The notes beneath the pieces were generated by a model. It saw only the letters and a list, made by a program, of their open reading frames with translations. It was not told where the DNA came from and did not search any database. The translations under genes and the position numbers were made by a program. Positions 18,911 through 27,190 of a stretch of 64,000 nucleotides of DNA are shown in pieces (the first letter of the stretch is position 1; every line of letters begins with the position of its first letter). Source of the DNA: QIJE01 sp048541835 (GTDB lineage Bacteria; SZUA-79; Acidulodesulfobacterales; Acidulodesulfobacteraceae); contig NZ_JBLEOY010000001.1 of assembly GCF_048541835.1 (NCBI RefSeq), forward strand, positions 558,001 to 622,000. Direction: 5' to 3'.

Positions 18911-19747
18911 ATGAACGAAATTATCAACGCCTTCAAAAAAAATAAGCTCGCTCTGGTTTCGCTGATATTCATATTGTCCATCATATTGACAGCCATACTT
19001 GCACCATATATCACCCCATATAATCCTGACAAAATAGATGTAAATGCAATCTTGCTGCCGCCCTCCTTCGCCCATCTGCTTGGAACGGACCAACTTGGGA
19101 GAGATGCATTGTCAAGACTCATTTACGGCAGTAGAATTTCTATAGAAGTCGGCTTCATAGCCGTTTCCATCTCGCTTTTCGTAGGTGTTTTGATAGGCGC
19201 ATGTGCAGGCTATTACGCCGGTATAACCGACGGAATTTTAATGAGATTCGTAGACATTATGCTGACCTTCCCTTCGTTCTTTTTAATTCTCGCAATAAGC
19301 GCCATACTGAAACCGTCTATAATAAATATAATGATAATAATAGGCCTGACTTCATGGATGGGAATCGCAAGAATCGTCAGGGCGGAGTTTATACAAAATA
19401 GAGAAAAAGACTATGTACTTGCCGCAAGGGCCGCAGGGGCTTCGGACGGATACATAATGTTTTTCGAAATTATGCCCAATACCATCACTCCTATTTTGGT
19501 TTCGGCAACTCTCGGCATTGCGATGGCAATACTGACGCAGGCATCTCTTGCTTTTCTGGGAATAGGCACAATGCCTCCTACCCCGAGTTGGGGCGGAATG
19601 TTGTCTGGCGGAAAAACATACATAATGGTCGCATGGTGGCTGACTCTTTTCCCCGGAATTGCTATTTTATTAACCGTGCTGAGCTTTAATTTAATAGGGG
19701 AAGCGGTAAGGAATGCATTGGATCCAAGATACTTAGGGGAAAAGTAA
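18911..19747 (+). CDS. Dipeptide/oligopeptide-type ABC transporter permease (DppC/OppC-like)
   Basis: The second permease of a peptide/nickel-type importer, 278 residues. Hallmarks are 'YNPDKIDVNAILLPPSFAHL', 'LGTDQLGRDALSRLIYGSRISI', the EAA loop 'LAARAAGASDGYIMFFEIMPN', and 'PSWGGMLSGG' near the C-terminus. Five or six membrane helices are visible. It lies divergently from the DppB-like gene and convergently with phoU (22 bases between stops). The pair almost certainly works together with a binding protein and DppD/F-type ATPases encoded elsewhere; the substrate cannot be inferred. Confidence 0.9.
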   Translation: MNEIINAFKKNKLALVSLIFILSIILTAILAPYITPYNPDKIDVNAILLPPSFAHLLGTDQLGRDALSRLIYGSRISIEVGFIAVSISLFVGVLIGACAGYYAGITDGILMRFVDIMLTFPSFFLILAISAILKPSIINIMIIIGLTSWMGIARIVRAEFIQNREKDYVLAARAAGASDGYIMFFEIMPNTITPILVSATLGIAMAILTQASLAFLGIGTMPPTPSWGGMLSGGKTYIMVAWWLTLFPGIAILLTVLSFNLIGEAVRNALDPRYLGEK

Positions 19748-19769
19748 AATAATGAGATATTTACTCATC

Positions 19770-20453
19770 CTAAAATTCTGGTAAATTTCTTAAATCTTTG
19801 CCTAAATCCATATAGAACAACAGCTCCATAATCTTCTGGGCATGGTCGGCAAATCTTTCATATTTTCGCGCAATAAATATATACGTTATATTGTTTTCAA
19901 GAACTGCCAAATTTTTAATAGAAGTATTTACGATATCTATTACTATCTTGTGAGATAACACGTCTATAACGTTTTCGTCTTTTATAATAATATCCTTCAA
20001 ACCTAAATTTTCTCTGACGCCGTCCGCATACATTTTTATTACCATTCTCAACATTTCATCTCCCCTTGAAGCGGCATCCTCAAGATAAGAATAAATACAT
20101 TTAAATTCCCCGGAAGACGATGAGGCTTTATCGGTCAGTTTGAGACCGATTTGACACACCGATGCACATAAATCCGCCATCCTTTCAAGGTCGGTTATTA
20201 TCTTCATAGACGTGGTTATGAACATAAGGTCCTTAGCCTTTGGTTGATACAATGCGAGAAGTTTTATACAGTTTTCATTTATACCGACTTCAAGAGAATT
20301 AACTTTAAGATCGTTTTTGATCGTGTCTTCGGCAAATTTTTTATCCTTTTCAAGCAAAAACCTTATTGAGCTGTTGAGCTGATAGTTAACAAGCGTACTC
20401 ATCTCTACAACGTCCTTTTTTAATTTCATAATTTCATCATCTAATACATTCAA
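19770..20453 (-). CDS. phoU: Phosphate transport system regulator PhoU
   Basis: PhoU couples the Pst transporter to PhoR/PhoB signalling and keeps the Pho regulon off when phosphate is plentiful. The 227 residues form two PhoU repeats, each with an acidic E/DxxxD metal motif: 'TDLERMADLCASVCQIG' and 'KYERFADHAQKIMELLFY'. The start is TTG at 20453 with AGGAG seven bases upstream. It is the last gene of the pstSCAB-phoU run, 58 bases after pstB. Confidence 0.95.
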   Translation of the reverse strand: MNVLDDEIMKLKKDVVEMSTLVNYQLNSSIRFLLEKDKKFAEDTIKNDLKVNSLEVGINENCIKLLALYQPKAKDLMFITTSMKIITDLERMADLCASVCQIGLKLTDKASSSSGEFKCIYSYLEDAASRGDEMLRMVIKMYADGVRENLGLKDIIIKDENVIDVLSHKIVIDIVNTSIKNLAVLENNITYIFIARKYERFADHAQKIMELLFYMDLGKDLRNLPEF

Positions 20454-20511
20454 CTGTAATCTCCTTTCTTCATATAAAAGTATTATTTTATATTAAAAAT
20501 TAATTATGAAA

Positions 20512-21297
20512 TCAATACCTGCTTGTTATAAAATCCTCGGTTCTTTTGTCCTTAGGCCTCGTAAAAAAACTTCCCGCCTCGCTAAATTCTATAAGTTCTC
20601 CGTCTAAGAAAAAACCGCTGTAATCAGAAATTCTACCCGCCTGTTGAATATTATGACTTGCAACTATTATAGTATAATACTTTTTAAATGAATTTATCAA
20701 ATCTAAAATAACGCTCGTCGATATCGGGTCTAAATAAGCCGTCGGCTCGTCCATCAAAAGTATAGACGGATTAGTTGCAATAGCCCTTGCTATGCAAAGC
20801 CTCTGCTGCTGCCCTCCCGAAAGAGACAGTGCCGGCTTATTGAGTTTATCCTTTACCTGATCGTAAAGCGCTGAATATTTTAGACACTTTTCTACACGTT
20901 CTACTATAAAATCCTTGTCTTTAATGCCGTGTATTTTTAATCCAAAGGCTACATTGTCGAAAATAGACTTAGGGAACGGATTGGGGTTTTGAAATACCAT
21001 CCCTATATCTCTCCTTAATTCAACGACATCCACGGACTTATCGTATATATTTTTTCCGTTTATTAAAACCTCTCCGGTCAATTTAGATCCTTCAGTATAG
21101 TCATTCATTCTATTGAGAGTTCTTAGGAATGTAGACTTGCCGCAACCGGACGGACCAAGAAGCGTACATACGGAATTTTTTTTAAAATAAAGATTAATAT
21201 TCTTTAAAAGATGATAACTTCCGTAAAAAAAATTTAAGTTTTTAACATCTACTATAATATTATCCATGTCTCTTTCGTTTGTGTTATTTTCAGGCAT
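20512..21297 (-). CDS. pstB: Phosphate ABC transporter ATP-binding protein PstB
   Basis: The ATPase that powers high-affinity phosphate import. Walker A 'LGPSGCGKSTFLRTLNRMND' (with the PstB-typical LNRMND), Q-loop 'VFQNPNPFPKSI', signature 'LSLSGGQQQRLCIARAIA', Walker B 'ILLMDEPTAYLDPISTS' and the switch His in 'ASHNIQQA' are all present in 261 residues. It lies 16 bases after pstA and before phoU. Confidence 0.98.
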   Translation of the reverse strand: MPENNTNERDMDNIIVDVKNLNFFYGSYHLLKNINLYFKKNSVCTLLGPSGCGKSTFLRTLNRMNDYTEGSKLTGEVLINGKNIYDKSVDVVELRRDIGMVFQNPNPFPKSIFDNVAFGLKIHGIKDKDFIVERVEKCLKYSALYDQVKDKLNKPALSLSGGQQQRLCIARAIATNPSILLMDEPTAYLDPISTSVILDLINSFKKYYTIIVASHNIQQAGRISDYSGFFLDGELIEFSEAGSFFTRPKDKRTEDFITSRY

Positions 21298-21313
21298 GTT
21301 ATTTTTATTTCCC

Positions 21314-22246
21314 CTATAAAATAAATCTCTTAGTTAAATAGCTTATTAACCTCAGCCCCAAATCTATAATTAAAATAAATAAAAGCAGCACAACCGATGC
21401 GGCTTCAGCTTTATAGTGTAGTATTTTAGACGGCTCGTGAATATATATAAATATGAGCATAGCCATATCTCCCACCGCTCCGCCGGAACCGGTAACGCCG
21501 GTAGGTAAACCGGTGTTATAATAGTTAGTGAACAAAAGCGGGGCAGTCTGCCCGATTATATTCATCACACCTAATAAAATCCCTATAAAAATACCGCCCA
21601 TCGCAGCCTTCACTATGACGGCTTCCGTAGCCTGCCATTTTGTCGCTCCCATGGCAAGGGCACCCTCTACATAGCTTGCCGGAATATGATTAACCGCTTG
21701 TTCGGTAAGAAGCGTAATAATAGGAGTCATAATAAAACCGAGCGTAAGTCCGCCGGCAAGCGCCGAAAATCCTAAATGAAAACCCGGTCCTGCGTTTGTG
21801 GAGAAAATGTAAAAACCGACGATCCCCCAGACGACCGATGGAATTCCAAGCATAAGTTCGTTTAAAAGCCTTAGAATACCGTTTGTCCTCTTTTTGCCGA
21901 AAAGAGATAGGTACAAGCCGGTTCCGATTCCTAATGGAATAGCAAGAGTAGAAGATATTACGATAAGATAGACGTCTCCTATGATGGCATTCAGCATACC
22001 CCCTTTAGCGCCTATCGGAAAACCGGTCGGTAGCGTAGAAACAAAATTCCAGTTGAGATATTGATGTCCTACCGCTATGGCTTCATATATAATATGAAAA
22101 ACGGGGAAAGAACCTATTATAAAAGCTATTACCGCAAAAAACGCGGCAATGTTGTTGTAAATTTTTTTCCTTTTAAGGTATCCCTTATTCACCGGAAACG
22201 CCGTCATATGCCCATCGTCATTTCTAATGTCGGTAGTTTTTTCCAT
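21314..22246 (-). CDS. pstA: Phosphate ABC transporter permease PstA
   Basis: An inner-membrane permease of the Pst system, 310 residues with about six helices. PstA features include 'LPTGFPIGAKGGMLNAIIGDVYLIV', 'IPSVVWGIVGFYIF', the EAA loop 'VEGALAMGATKWQATEAVIVKAAMGGI' and 'ASVVLLLFILIIDLGLRLISY'. A polar N-terminus of about 27 residues precedes the first helix. It lies 68 bases downstream of pstC in the same operon. Confidence 0.96.
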   Translation of the reverse strand: MEKTTDIRNDDGHMTAFPVNKGYLKRKKIYNNIAAFFAVIAFIIGSFPVFHIIYEAIAVGHQYLNWNFVSTLPTGFPIGAKGGMLNAIIGDVYLIVISSTLAIPLGIGTGLYLSLFGKKRTNGILRLLNELMLGIPSVVWGIVGFYIFSTNAGPGFHLGFSALAGGLTLGFIMTPIITLLTEQAVNHIPASYVEGALAMGATKWQATEAVIVKAAMGGIFIGILLGVMNIIGQTAPLLFTNYYNTGLPTGVTGSGGAVGDMAMLIFIYIHEPSKILHYKAEAASVVLLLFILIIDLGLRLISYLTKRFIL

Positions 22247-22314
22247 AAATTACTCTCAAGAAATAGAACTTAATTATAAGATAATGTACGATAATTTAGC
22301 TTTGCCGGTAAAAT

Positions 22315-23259
22315 TCAACCGCCGCCGAAATGAGATCTGTTAAACTTGCCCCCTATTACCCTGTCCAATATATTTCTTCCTATTATATTGACTATAAGGC
22401 TTATCAGTAACAGTATTAGAGCAAGTTCTACTTCTGCGGACGCATATATGGGATTTATTACGGCAAAAGTAAACGTGTTCGCAAGCAACGACGATATAGT
22501 ATAACCTACGCTGAATAAAGATTTAGGGATAATAGCCTGATTTCCTATTAAAAGCACTACCGCTATAGTCTCTCCCACCGCCCTTCCGAAGCCCAGAACT
22601 ATTCCGCCATATATCCCGTTCAAAGCATAGGGCAAAGAAACATCCTTTATTACGTCAAGCCGTGTGGCGCCCATGGCAAGGGCACCGTCCTTTGCTATTT
22701 TTGGAACGGAAGCCAAAGAATCCTTGGTGATAGACGCTATAATAGGCAAAATCATAAACATTACCACAATACTTGCGGCAAGTATTCCGTATCCGATATT
22801 TTCTTCAACCCTCAAAAACGGAATATACGAAAAATGCTTGTTAAAAAACGGTTCAATTGATGACCTCAACCACGGAACCACGACCAATACGCCCCATACA
22901 CCAAAAATGACGCTGGGTATACCCGCTAATATTTCTATTATTACGGTGAAAATTCCCATTAAAAAATGCGGACAGTATTCCTGAAGAAATATTCCTATGC
23001 CGAAACTTAACGGTATGGCGAATACAAGGGCTATAAGAGTAACGGCAAGCGTTCCTGCAATAAAAGTAAGGGCGCCGAAAATCTCTCTTGGCGGGTTCCA
23101 TTCTTTAACCCATAAAAAAGAAATACCATATCTCATAATCGCCGGGTAACTATAATACAATATAATTGCAACAGCGATTAAAAAAATGGAAATTACGGAT
23201 AGAACGAAAAACGATAGAATAAATCTAAAAAGGTCGTCTTTATATTTTAAGGTAAACAT
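22315..23259 (-). CDS. pstC: Phosphate ABC transporter permease PstC
   Basis: The second Pst permease, 314 residues. It shows 'GTLAVTLIALVFAIPLSFGIGIFLQEY', 'ILAGIPSVIFGVWG', the EAA loop 'KDGALAMGATRLDVIKDVSLPYALNGI' and 'GFGRAVGETIAVVLLIGNQ', all diagnostic for PstC. It follows pstS after a 141-base gap that holds a terminator-like hairpin (23331-23386), so it is probably expressed at a lower level than pstS. Confidence 0.96.
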   Translation of the reverse strand: MFTLKYKDDLFRFILSFFVLSVISIFLIAVAIILYYSYPAIMRYGISFLWVKEWNPPREIFGALTFIAGTLAVTLIALVFAIPLSFGIGIFLQEYCPHFLMGIFTVIIEILAGIPSVIFGVWGVLVVVPWLRSSIEPFFNKHFSYIPFLRVEENIGYGILAASIVVMFMILPIIASITKDSLASVPKIAKDGALAMGATRLDVIKDVSLPYALNGIYGGIVLGFGRAVGETIAVVLLIGNQAIIPKSLFSVGYTISSLLANTFTFAVINPIYASAEVELALILLLISLIVNIIGRNILDRVIGGKFNRSHFGGG

Positions 23260-23330
23260 TAATGTATCACGAGTATAATATATAATTTAAAAAATTTTTA
23301 TAATTATAGCATATTCATTTTAATTTTTCT

Positions 23331-23386
23331 AAAAAAATTAGCCCCTCGGTTTCCTTTGCTCATTTTTTCAACAACAAGGGGCTAAT
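23331..23386 (-). terminator. Hairpin plus T-run between pstS and pstC (partial terminator)
   Basis: On the minus strand a perfect 10-bp stem is formed by 23377-23386 and 23337-23346 (ATTAGCCCCT against AGGGGCTAAT) around a 30-base loop, followed by a run of seven T. This is the form of an intrinsic terminator. It sits just after the pstS stop and before pstC, where partial termination would give more binding protein than permease. Stem and T-run are seen directly; leakiness is inferred. Confidence 0.7.
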
Positions 23387-23400
23387 AGGTTAGTCTGTAA

Positions 23401-24474
23401 TTATTTCACACGATTTAAAAGTTTTCTGACATTCGGCATGACCGCTTTAGGTAGTGCGGCGAAACCTGTAGGTACGGTGTATTTCGACGATTGTCCCGGA
23501 CCAAGCACCCAATTTGTCAATTTTTTGATAGATTTTACGGTAGCAGCGTTAGGCTGTTTTTTTCTTAACATCCAAAATTCGAAATTGGAATCCGGATACG
23601 AGTCCTTTCCCGGAATGTTCCATACTATAGACTTATCAAAATCCGCCGGAAAATCTCCCAAACTTAAAGCTGCATTTCCTGCGGCGGCAATGGTCTTGAC
23701 CGAACCGACCACGTAATAACCTGCTTTGTTAAGCAGTGCAGCATTAGGAACATGATACTCCAAAATCCATCCGAAACCTGCATAACCAATAGATCCCGGA
23801 ATTTTTTTAACGGCTGCGACTACGGCATCATTGCCTAAATAACCGCTCCCTACCGGCCAATCCGGCATTAAGCTTATACCGATGTTGTCTGCCCATGCTT
23901 TAGATGTATCCGTTAAAAGACTTGTAAAATCGAAGGTCGTTCCGCTTGCATCTGCCCTGTGAATTACAAATATAGGCATATTGGGAAATGTATACCCCGG
24001 ATTTAATTTCTTAAATATCGGGTTATTCCAATTTTTTATCTTTCCCATATAAATATCGGCAACCAATTTTGGCGTCATCTTAAGATGAACGCTATCCGGT
24101 ATTCCGGGAAGATTGTAGATAACTTCGGCATCGTCAAGGGCGACGGGGATGTTGATCAAATTGGGATATCTTTTTTTAAATGCTTTCGTAAGATAAGCAT
24201 CTGATGCTCCAATCGTGATATTGCCGTTCGCTGCATTCGAAATTCCGAAACCGGAACCCGTAGACGCAACCGAAACGGTAACATTAGGATGAGTCTTTTC
24301 ATAATGAACTGCCCATACGCTGTTTAACGGATAAAGCATAGATGAACCGGAAACTGTAATCGTTCCGGCAACCGCAACCTTTGAGTTCAGAGCGGCAACT
24401 AAGGATAAAGCTAAAATAGCCAATGCGACCGTTAATCCGGTAAGCATCTTTTTAATACCGCTTTTTTTCTTCAT
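23401..24474 (-). CDS. pstS: Periplasmic phosphate-binding protein PstS
   Basis: Binds phosphate in the periplasm and delivers it to PstCA. It has a signal peptide ('MLTGLTVALAILALSLVAAL'), then 'ITVSGSSMLYPLNSVWAVHYEK', and phosphate-pocket elements 'STGSGFGISNAANGNITIGASDAYL' and 'RADASGTTFDFTSLL' (the SGT region). The 357 residues are normal for PstS. A GGAGGA ribosome site precedes the ATG. Upstream is a Pho-box-like array and a hairpin in the leader. It is the first gene of pstSCAB-phoU. Confidence 0.96.
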   Translation of the reverse strand: MKKKSGIKKMLTGLTVALAILALSLVAALNSKVAVAGTITVSGSSMLYPLNSVWAVHYEKTHPNVTVSVASTGSGFGISNAANGNITIGASDAYLTKAFKKRYPNLINIPVALDDAEVIYNLPGIPDSVHLKMTPKLVADIYMGKIKNWNNPIFKKLNPGYTFPNMPIFVIHRADASGTTFDFTSLLTDTSKAWADNIGISLMPDWPVGSGYLGNDAVVAAVKKIPGSIGYAGFGWILEYHVPNAALLNKAGYYVVGSVKTIAAAGNAALSLGDFPADFDKSIVWNIPGKDSYPDSNFEFWMLRKKQPNAATVKSIKKLTNWVLGPGQSSKYTVPTGFAALPKAVMPNVRKLLNRVK

Positions 24475-24509
24475 AAATCTCCTCCATAAATTAAAATTAG
24501 ATTAAAATT

Positions 24510-24531
24510 CCGACCAATGTTAAACGGTCGG
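24510..24531 (-). other. Short hairpin in the pstS leader
   Basis: CCGACC at one arm pairs with GGTCGG at the other, with a 10-base spacer, 36 bases upstream of the pstS start. It is not followed by a T-run, so termination is unlikely. It may stabilise the mRNA 5' end; this is inference. Confidence 0.45.
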
Positions 24532-24580
24532 CTCAACGAATCCGAGAACCATCATTGATATTTACTTTTTTCTACTTATG

Positions 24581-24641
24581 CTTATATGTTAGCAAATTAA
24601 TGTTACAATTTTATTACAATTATGTTAAATTTTTGTTACAA
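24581..24641 (-). promoter_or_regulatory. Tandem Pho-box array and -10 box of pstS
   Basis: Reading the minus strand, four consecutive 11-base units fill 24598-24641: TTGTAACAAAA, ATTTAACATAA, TTGTAATAAAA and TTGTAACATTA. Each is a 7-base core plus a 4-base A/T stretch, the layout known for PhoB sites. A TATAAG at 24581-24586 lies 11 bases beyond the last unit, about where a PhoB-dependent -10 belongs, and there is no good -35. The core differs from E. coli CTGTCAT. The repeat and spacing are seen directly; PhoB binding is inferred from the downstream pst operon. Confidence 0.75.
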
Positions 24642-24675
24642 TTTTTTGGAAATTTTATAATAGTTAGATGCCCGC

Positions 24676-24705
24676 TTGACAAATGCTGCATAACGGTATT
24701 AATGT
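24676..24705 (+). promoter_or_regulatory. Possible sigma70 promoter of the alcohol dehydrogenase gene
   Basis: A perfect TTGACA at 24676-24681 is followed after 18 bases by TAATGT (24700-24705), a poor -10. An imperfect inverted repeat (CGGTATTA ... TAATAATGCCG, about 24694-24722) overlaps this region and could be an operator. The start lies about 80 bases downstream with a GGAGG ribosome site. Moderate support only. Confidence 0.4.
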
Positions 24706-24783
24706 ATTAGTAATAATGCCGTATATAAATGATGCACGGTAATTTAATAACATAAATTCAAAATATTATACCCGGAGGCGCAA

Positions 24784-25938
24784 ATGGATATACTTAACAT
24801 TTATAACCCCATCAAGATGCATTTTGGCAGAGGCGTAATTAACGAAGCCGGCAATGTCGCAAAAAAATATGCGAACTCGGTTTTAATAGTTACCGGCAAA
24901 TCGTCTATGCAAAAATCAGGTACACTCGATAAACTCCTAAATATTTTAAAGAATGCAGGGATCGATTCGACGGTATTTGACAAAATTACCCCCAACCCGA
25001 CCATAGACGATATTGACGCAGGCGCCGATATTGCAAGAGAAAAAGGAATTGGTTTGATTATCGGATTAGGCGGGGGCAGCCCTTTGGATTCGGCAAAAGC
25101 AATTGCGGTTGCTGCCAAAGGAAATATTCCGGTATGGAACTACCTTAAGACTACGGCAACCGAAGCCCTGCCGGTTATAACGATAGTTTCGACGTCCGGC
25201 ACGGGAAGCGAGGTGAATAAATATTCGGTAATGACTAACCCGAAAACTGGTGAAAAACCGGGGTTTGGCTATGAGTGCATGTATCCGAAAGAAGCGATAA
25301 TAGATCCTGAAATTATGGTATCCATGCCGCCTCACGTTACCGCTGCTACCGGCTTCGACATATTCGTACATACATTGGAAGCATTTACAGGTAAGATGAA
25401 AAATATTTTTTCTTCGGCTTATTGCATGCAGGCCTTTTGCTTATTAGAAGATAATTTCGTCAGGGCATACAGGGAACCTCAAGATTTAGACGCAAGGAGC
25501 AACATGGCTTTAGCTTCGGCTCTTGCAGGACTTGCAATAGATATGTCCGGCGTCGGCATAATGCATGCACTAGAGCATCCCATGTCCGGAAATTATCCAA
25601 ATATAGCCCACGGCGCAGGACTTGCAGGACTTGCTATAGAATCCATGAAATACAACCTTAAGGCATGCAGAAGAGATTTTATGCTTATAGCTCATCATTC
25701 AGGCATTAAGAGGATGAAGAGGTCGGAAGATGAATATGCCTATTCCCTGATAGAGAAAACGGAAGAGATGTTGTCGTTGGTAAATTTAAATATTAGACTA
25801 AAGGACCTCGGAGTCGAAAAAGACAAGTTGCCTAAAATCGCAAAAGAAGCATTTACCACTATGGGTTTTGCCGTTCAAAACAATCCCGTAACCGTTAGCG
25901 AGCAAAATGCTCTTGCGTTGTTAGAGGCAAGCTATTAA
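24784..25938 (+). CDS. Iron-containing (group III) alcohol dehydrogenase
   Basis: An NAD(P)-dependent metal alcohol dehydrogenase of the FucO/AdhB type, 384 residues. The nucleotide-binding signature 'IIGLGGGSPLDSAKAIAV' (residues 92-109) and 'TIVSTSGTGSEVNKYSV' are present. Candidate metal ligands are D192 and H196 in 'GFDIFVHTLEAF', H261 in 'GIMHALEHPMSG' and H276 in 'NIAHGAGLA'. The start has a clear GGAGG site. It stands alone on the plus strand, divergent from pstS and followed by a tRNA gene on the other strand. The substrate cannot be predicted. Confidence 0.93.
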   Translation: MDILNIYNPIKMHFGRGVINEAGNVAKKYANSVLIVTGKSSMQKSGTLDKLLNILKNAGIDSTVFDKITPNPTIDDIDAGADIAREKGIGLIIGLGGGSPLDSAKAIAVAAKGNIPVWNYLKTTATEALPVITIVSTSGTGSEVNKYSVMTNPKTGEKPGFGYECMYPKEAIIDPEIMVSMPPHVTAATGFDIFVHTLEAFTGKMKNIFSSAYCMQAFCLLEDNFVRAYREPQDLDARSNMALASALAGLAIDMSGVGIMHALEHPMSGNYPNIAHGAGLAGLAIESMKYNLKACRRDFMLIAHHSGIKRMKRSEDEYAYSLIEKTEEMLSLVNLNIRLKDLGVEKDKLPKIAKEAFTTMGFAVQNNPVTVSEQNALALLEASY

Positions 25939-25967
25939 GATTCATTACCCCAAGCAGTATGTTAAAA

Positions 25968-26044
25968 TGGTGCCTCCGACCGGAATCGAACCGATGACCA
26001 AAGGTTTAGGAAACCTCTGCTCTATCCTTCTGAGCTACGGAGGC
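25968..26044 (-). tRNA. tRNA-Arg (anticodon CCT)
   Basis: Read on the minus strand the 77 bases fold as a full cloverleaf. The acceptor GCCTCCG pairs with CGGAGGC, the D-arm is GCTC/GAGC, and the anticodon stem GAGGT/ACCTT holds the loop TTCCTAA (anticodon CCT). The T-arm is CCGG-type with loop TTCGATT, and an encoded CCA follows the discriminator A. Confidence 0.95.
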
Positions 26045-26092
26045 TAATAGGCAGCATGCTTATTGAACATTTAATTTGCGTTTAGACGAGTT

Positions 26093-26121
26093 ATTATATA
26101 TAATTAGTAAAATAAAATCAA
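26093..26121 (-). promoter_or_regulatory. Promoter of tRNA-Arg(CCT)
   Basis: On the minus strand TTGATT (26116-26121) and a consensus TATAAT (26093-26098) are separated by 17 bases. The predicted transcript start is about 40 bases upstream of the tRNA 5' end. Confidence 0.6.
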
Positions 26122-26201
26122 TTATTAAACTCAAAATTGTCGATAAAATAATATTTGGAAAATCATTTTTCGGCATAAGAATATACCGTTTCTATAAATA
26201 A

Positions 26202-26278
26202 GCGCCCATAGCTCAGCTGGATAGAGCGTCAGACTACGAATCTGCAGGCCGGGGGTTCGAATCCCTCTGGGCGCACCA
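26202..26278 (+). tRNA. tRNA-Arg (anticodon ACG)
   Basis: A plus-strand cloverleaf of 77 bases. Acceptor GCGCCCA pairs with TGGGCGC, the D-arm is GCTC/GAGC, the anticodon stem CAGA/TCTG holds loop CTACGAA (anticodon ACG), and the T-arm is GGGGG/CCCTC with TTCGAAT. CCA is encoded. A34 would need TadA editing to inosine to read CGN codons. It lies 157 bases from the divergent tRNA-Arg(CCT). Confidence 0.96.
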
Positions 26279-26354
26279 CTCAAAGCTATATTATTCAAAA
26301 TACATTAAGACGTAAAAGAAAGGATGGCAAACCCTACTACCCTTTGCCTTGATT

Positions 26355-26477
26355 TCATGATTTTAATAATATCTGAAATTTATTTAGATTCATGCCCAAT
26401 TCATACAAGCCTCCGCAATAACCTTTCTTTGCATACGGCTCCATATATCGTTCGGCAGCATATTTCGCTTTACTCAT
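26355..26477 (-). CDS. Possible small ORF after the nitroreductase gene
   Basis: A 40-codon frame starts at an ATG overlapping the nitroreductase stop (ATGAGTAA), so it could be translationally coupled. The predicted peptide begins MSKAKYAAERYMEPYAKKGY and has one Cys and several Tyr/Lys residues. I do not recognise it, and there is no independent ribosome site. The overlap is the only argument for it; it may be non-coding. Confidence 0.25.
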   Translation of the reverse strand: MSKAKYAAERYMEPYAKKGYCGGLYELGMNLNKFQILLKS

Positions 26478-27132
26478 AATACTTCAATATATCATCTACC
26501 TTCATCTTCGCTGTCTTTATGTTATTTACCGGGCTTTCCTTTTTAACGTAACCTATCGATATACCGAGAAGGAATTTTTTACTGTTATCAAGGTTAAATG
26601 CTTCCCTTAAAACATCCGGATACCTAACCAAATATGCCTGAGGGCATGCTCCCAAACCCATATCGTGCGCGACTAAGAGTATGTTTTGAATAAATATTCC
26701 GCAATCTAAAACCGACCAGTGCCCTAATGTTTCATCTATATATACAAATAGTGCCGTTTGAGAGCCGAAAAATAGATAATTGCTAAGCATAATCTCCCTT
26801 CTCTTTTCTTCGTTACTCCGCAAAATACCGATTGACTCATATCTGTTTTTGCCTGTTTCAAAAATATTGTCAGACTGCTCCTTCGGCCAGGATTCCGGAA
26901 AAGGGAAATCAGGGGTTCCCATATTGCCGTCACAAGCCATCTTGTATATATTTTCTTTAATAAATTCAGATGTTTTTCCGGTTGCGGCCGCGACTTTCCA
27001 TGGCTGTGAGTTGGCCCATGACGGTGCATGAGAAGAAATTTCAATTAATTTAAATATTAAATCCTTGGGTACGGGGATATTTTTGAAATCTCTCTTAGAA
27101 GAACGGGTTGAAATACATTCCGCTAAATTCAT
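26470..27132 (-). CDS. Nitroreductase-family FMN oxidoreductase
   Basis: A flavin-dependent NAD(P)H oxidoreductase of the nitroreductase superfamily, 220 residues. 'CISTRSSKRDFKNIPVPKDLIFKLIEISSHAPSWANSQPWKV' is the classic N-terminal FMN-phosphate-binding block (Arg-Ser-x-Arg-type plus the 'APSWANSQPW' loop), and 'VAHDMGLGACPQAYLVRYPDVLREAF' is the conserved C-terminal block. AGGAG precedes the ATG. It ends the operon started by the small unknown protein, the acyltransferase and panB. The physiological substrate is unknown. Confidence 0.9.
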   Translation of the reverse strand: MNLAECISTRSSKRDFKNIPVPKDLIFKLIEISSHAPSWANSQPWKVAAATGKTSEFIKENIYKMACDGNMGTPDFPFPESWPKEQSDNIFETGKNRYESIGILRSNEEKRREIMLSNYLFFGSQTALFVYIDETLGHWSVLDCGIFIQNILLVAHDMGLGACPQAYLVRYPDVLREAFNLDNSKKFLLGISIGYVKKESPVNNIKTAKMKVDDILKYYE

Positions 27133-27190
27133 CTTTTATCTCCTTTTTAAAATTATCCTTTATTGCTCTATATATCCATTATAGGTATTA

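Larger units (their letters stand above)
24475..24783. other. Intergenic region between pstS and the alcohol dehydrogenase gene
   Basis: This 309-base gap separates two divergent genes. It holds the pstS leader hairpin and Pho-box array on the left and the probable promoter of the dehydrogenase gene on the right. No further coding frame was found. Confidence 0.8.

Noticed and set aside
19752..19768. Bidirectional terminator between the DppC-like gene and phoU
   Set aside because: Only a five-base stem without a T-run; too weak to call.
25968..26278. Two tRNA-Arg genes as a duplication
   Set aside because: They have different anticodons and different arms and lie on opposite strands; they are separate isoacceptors.
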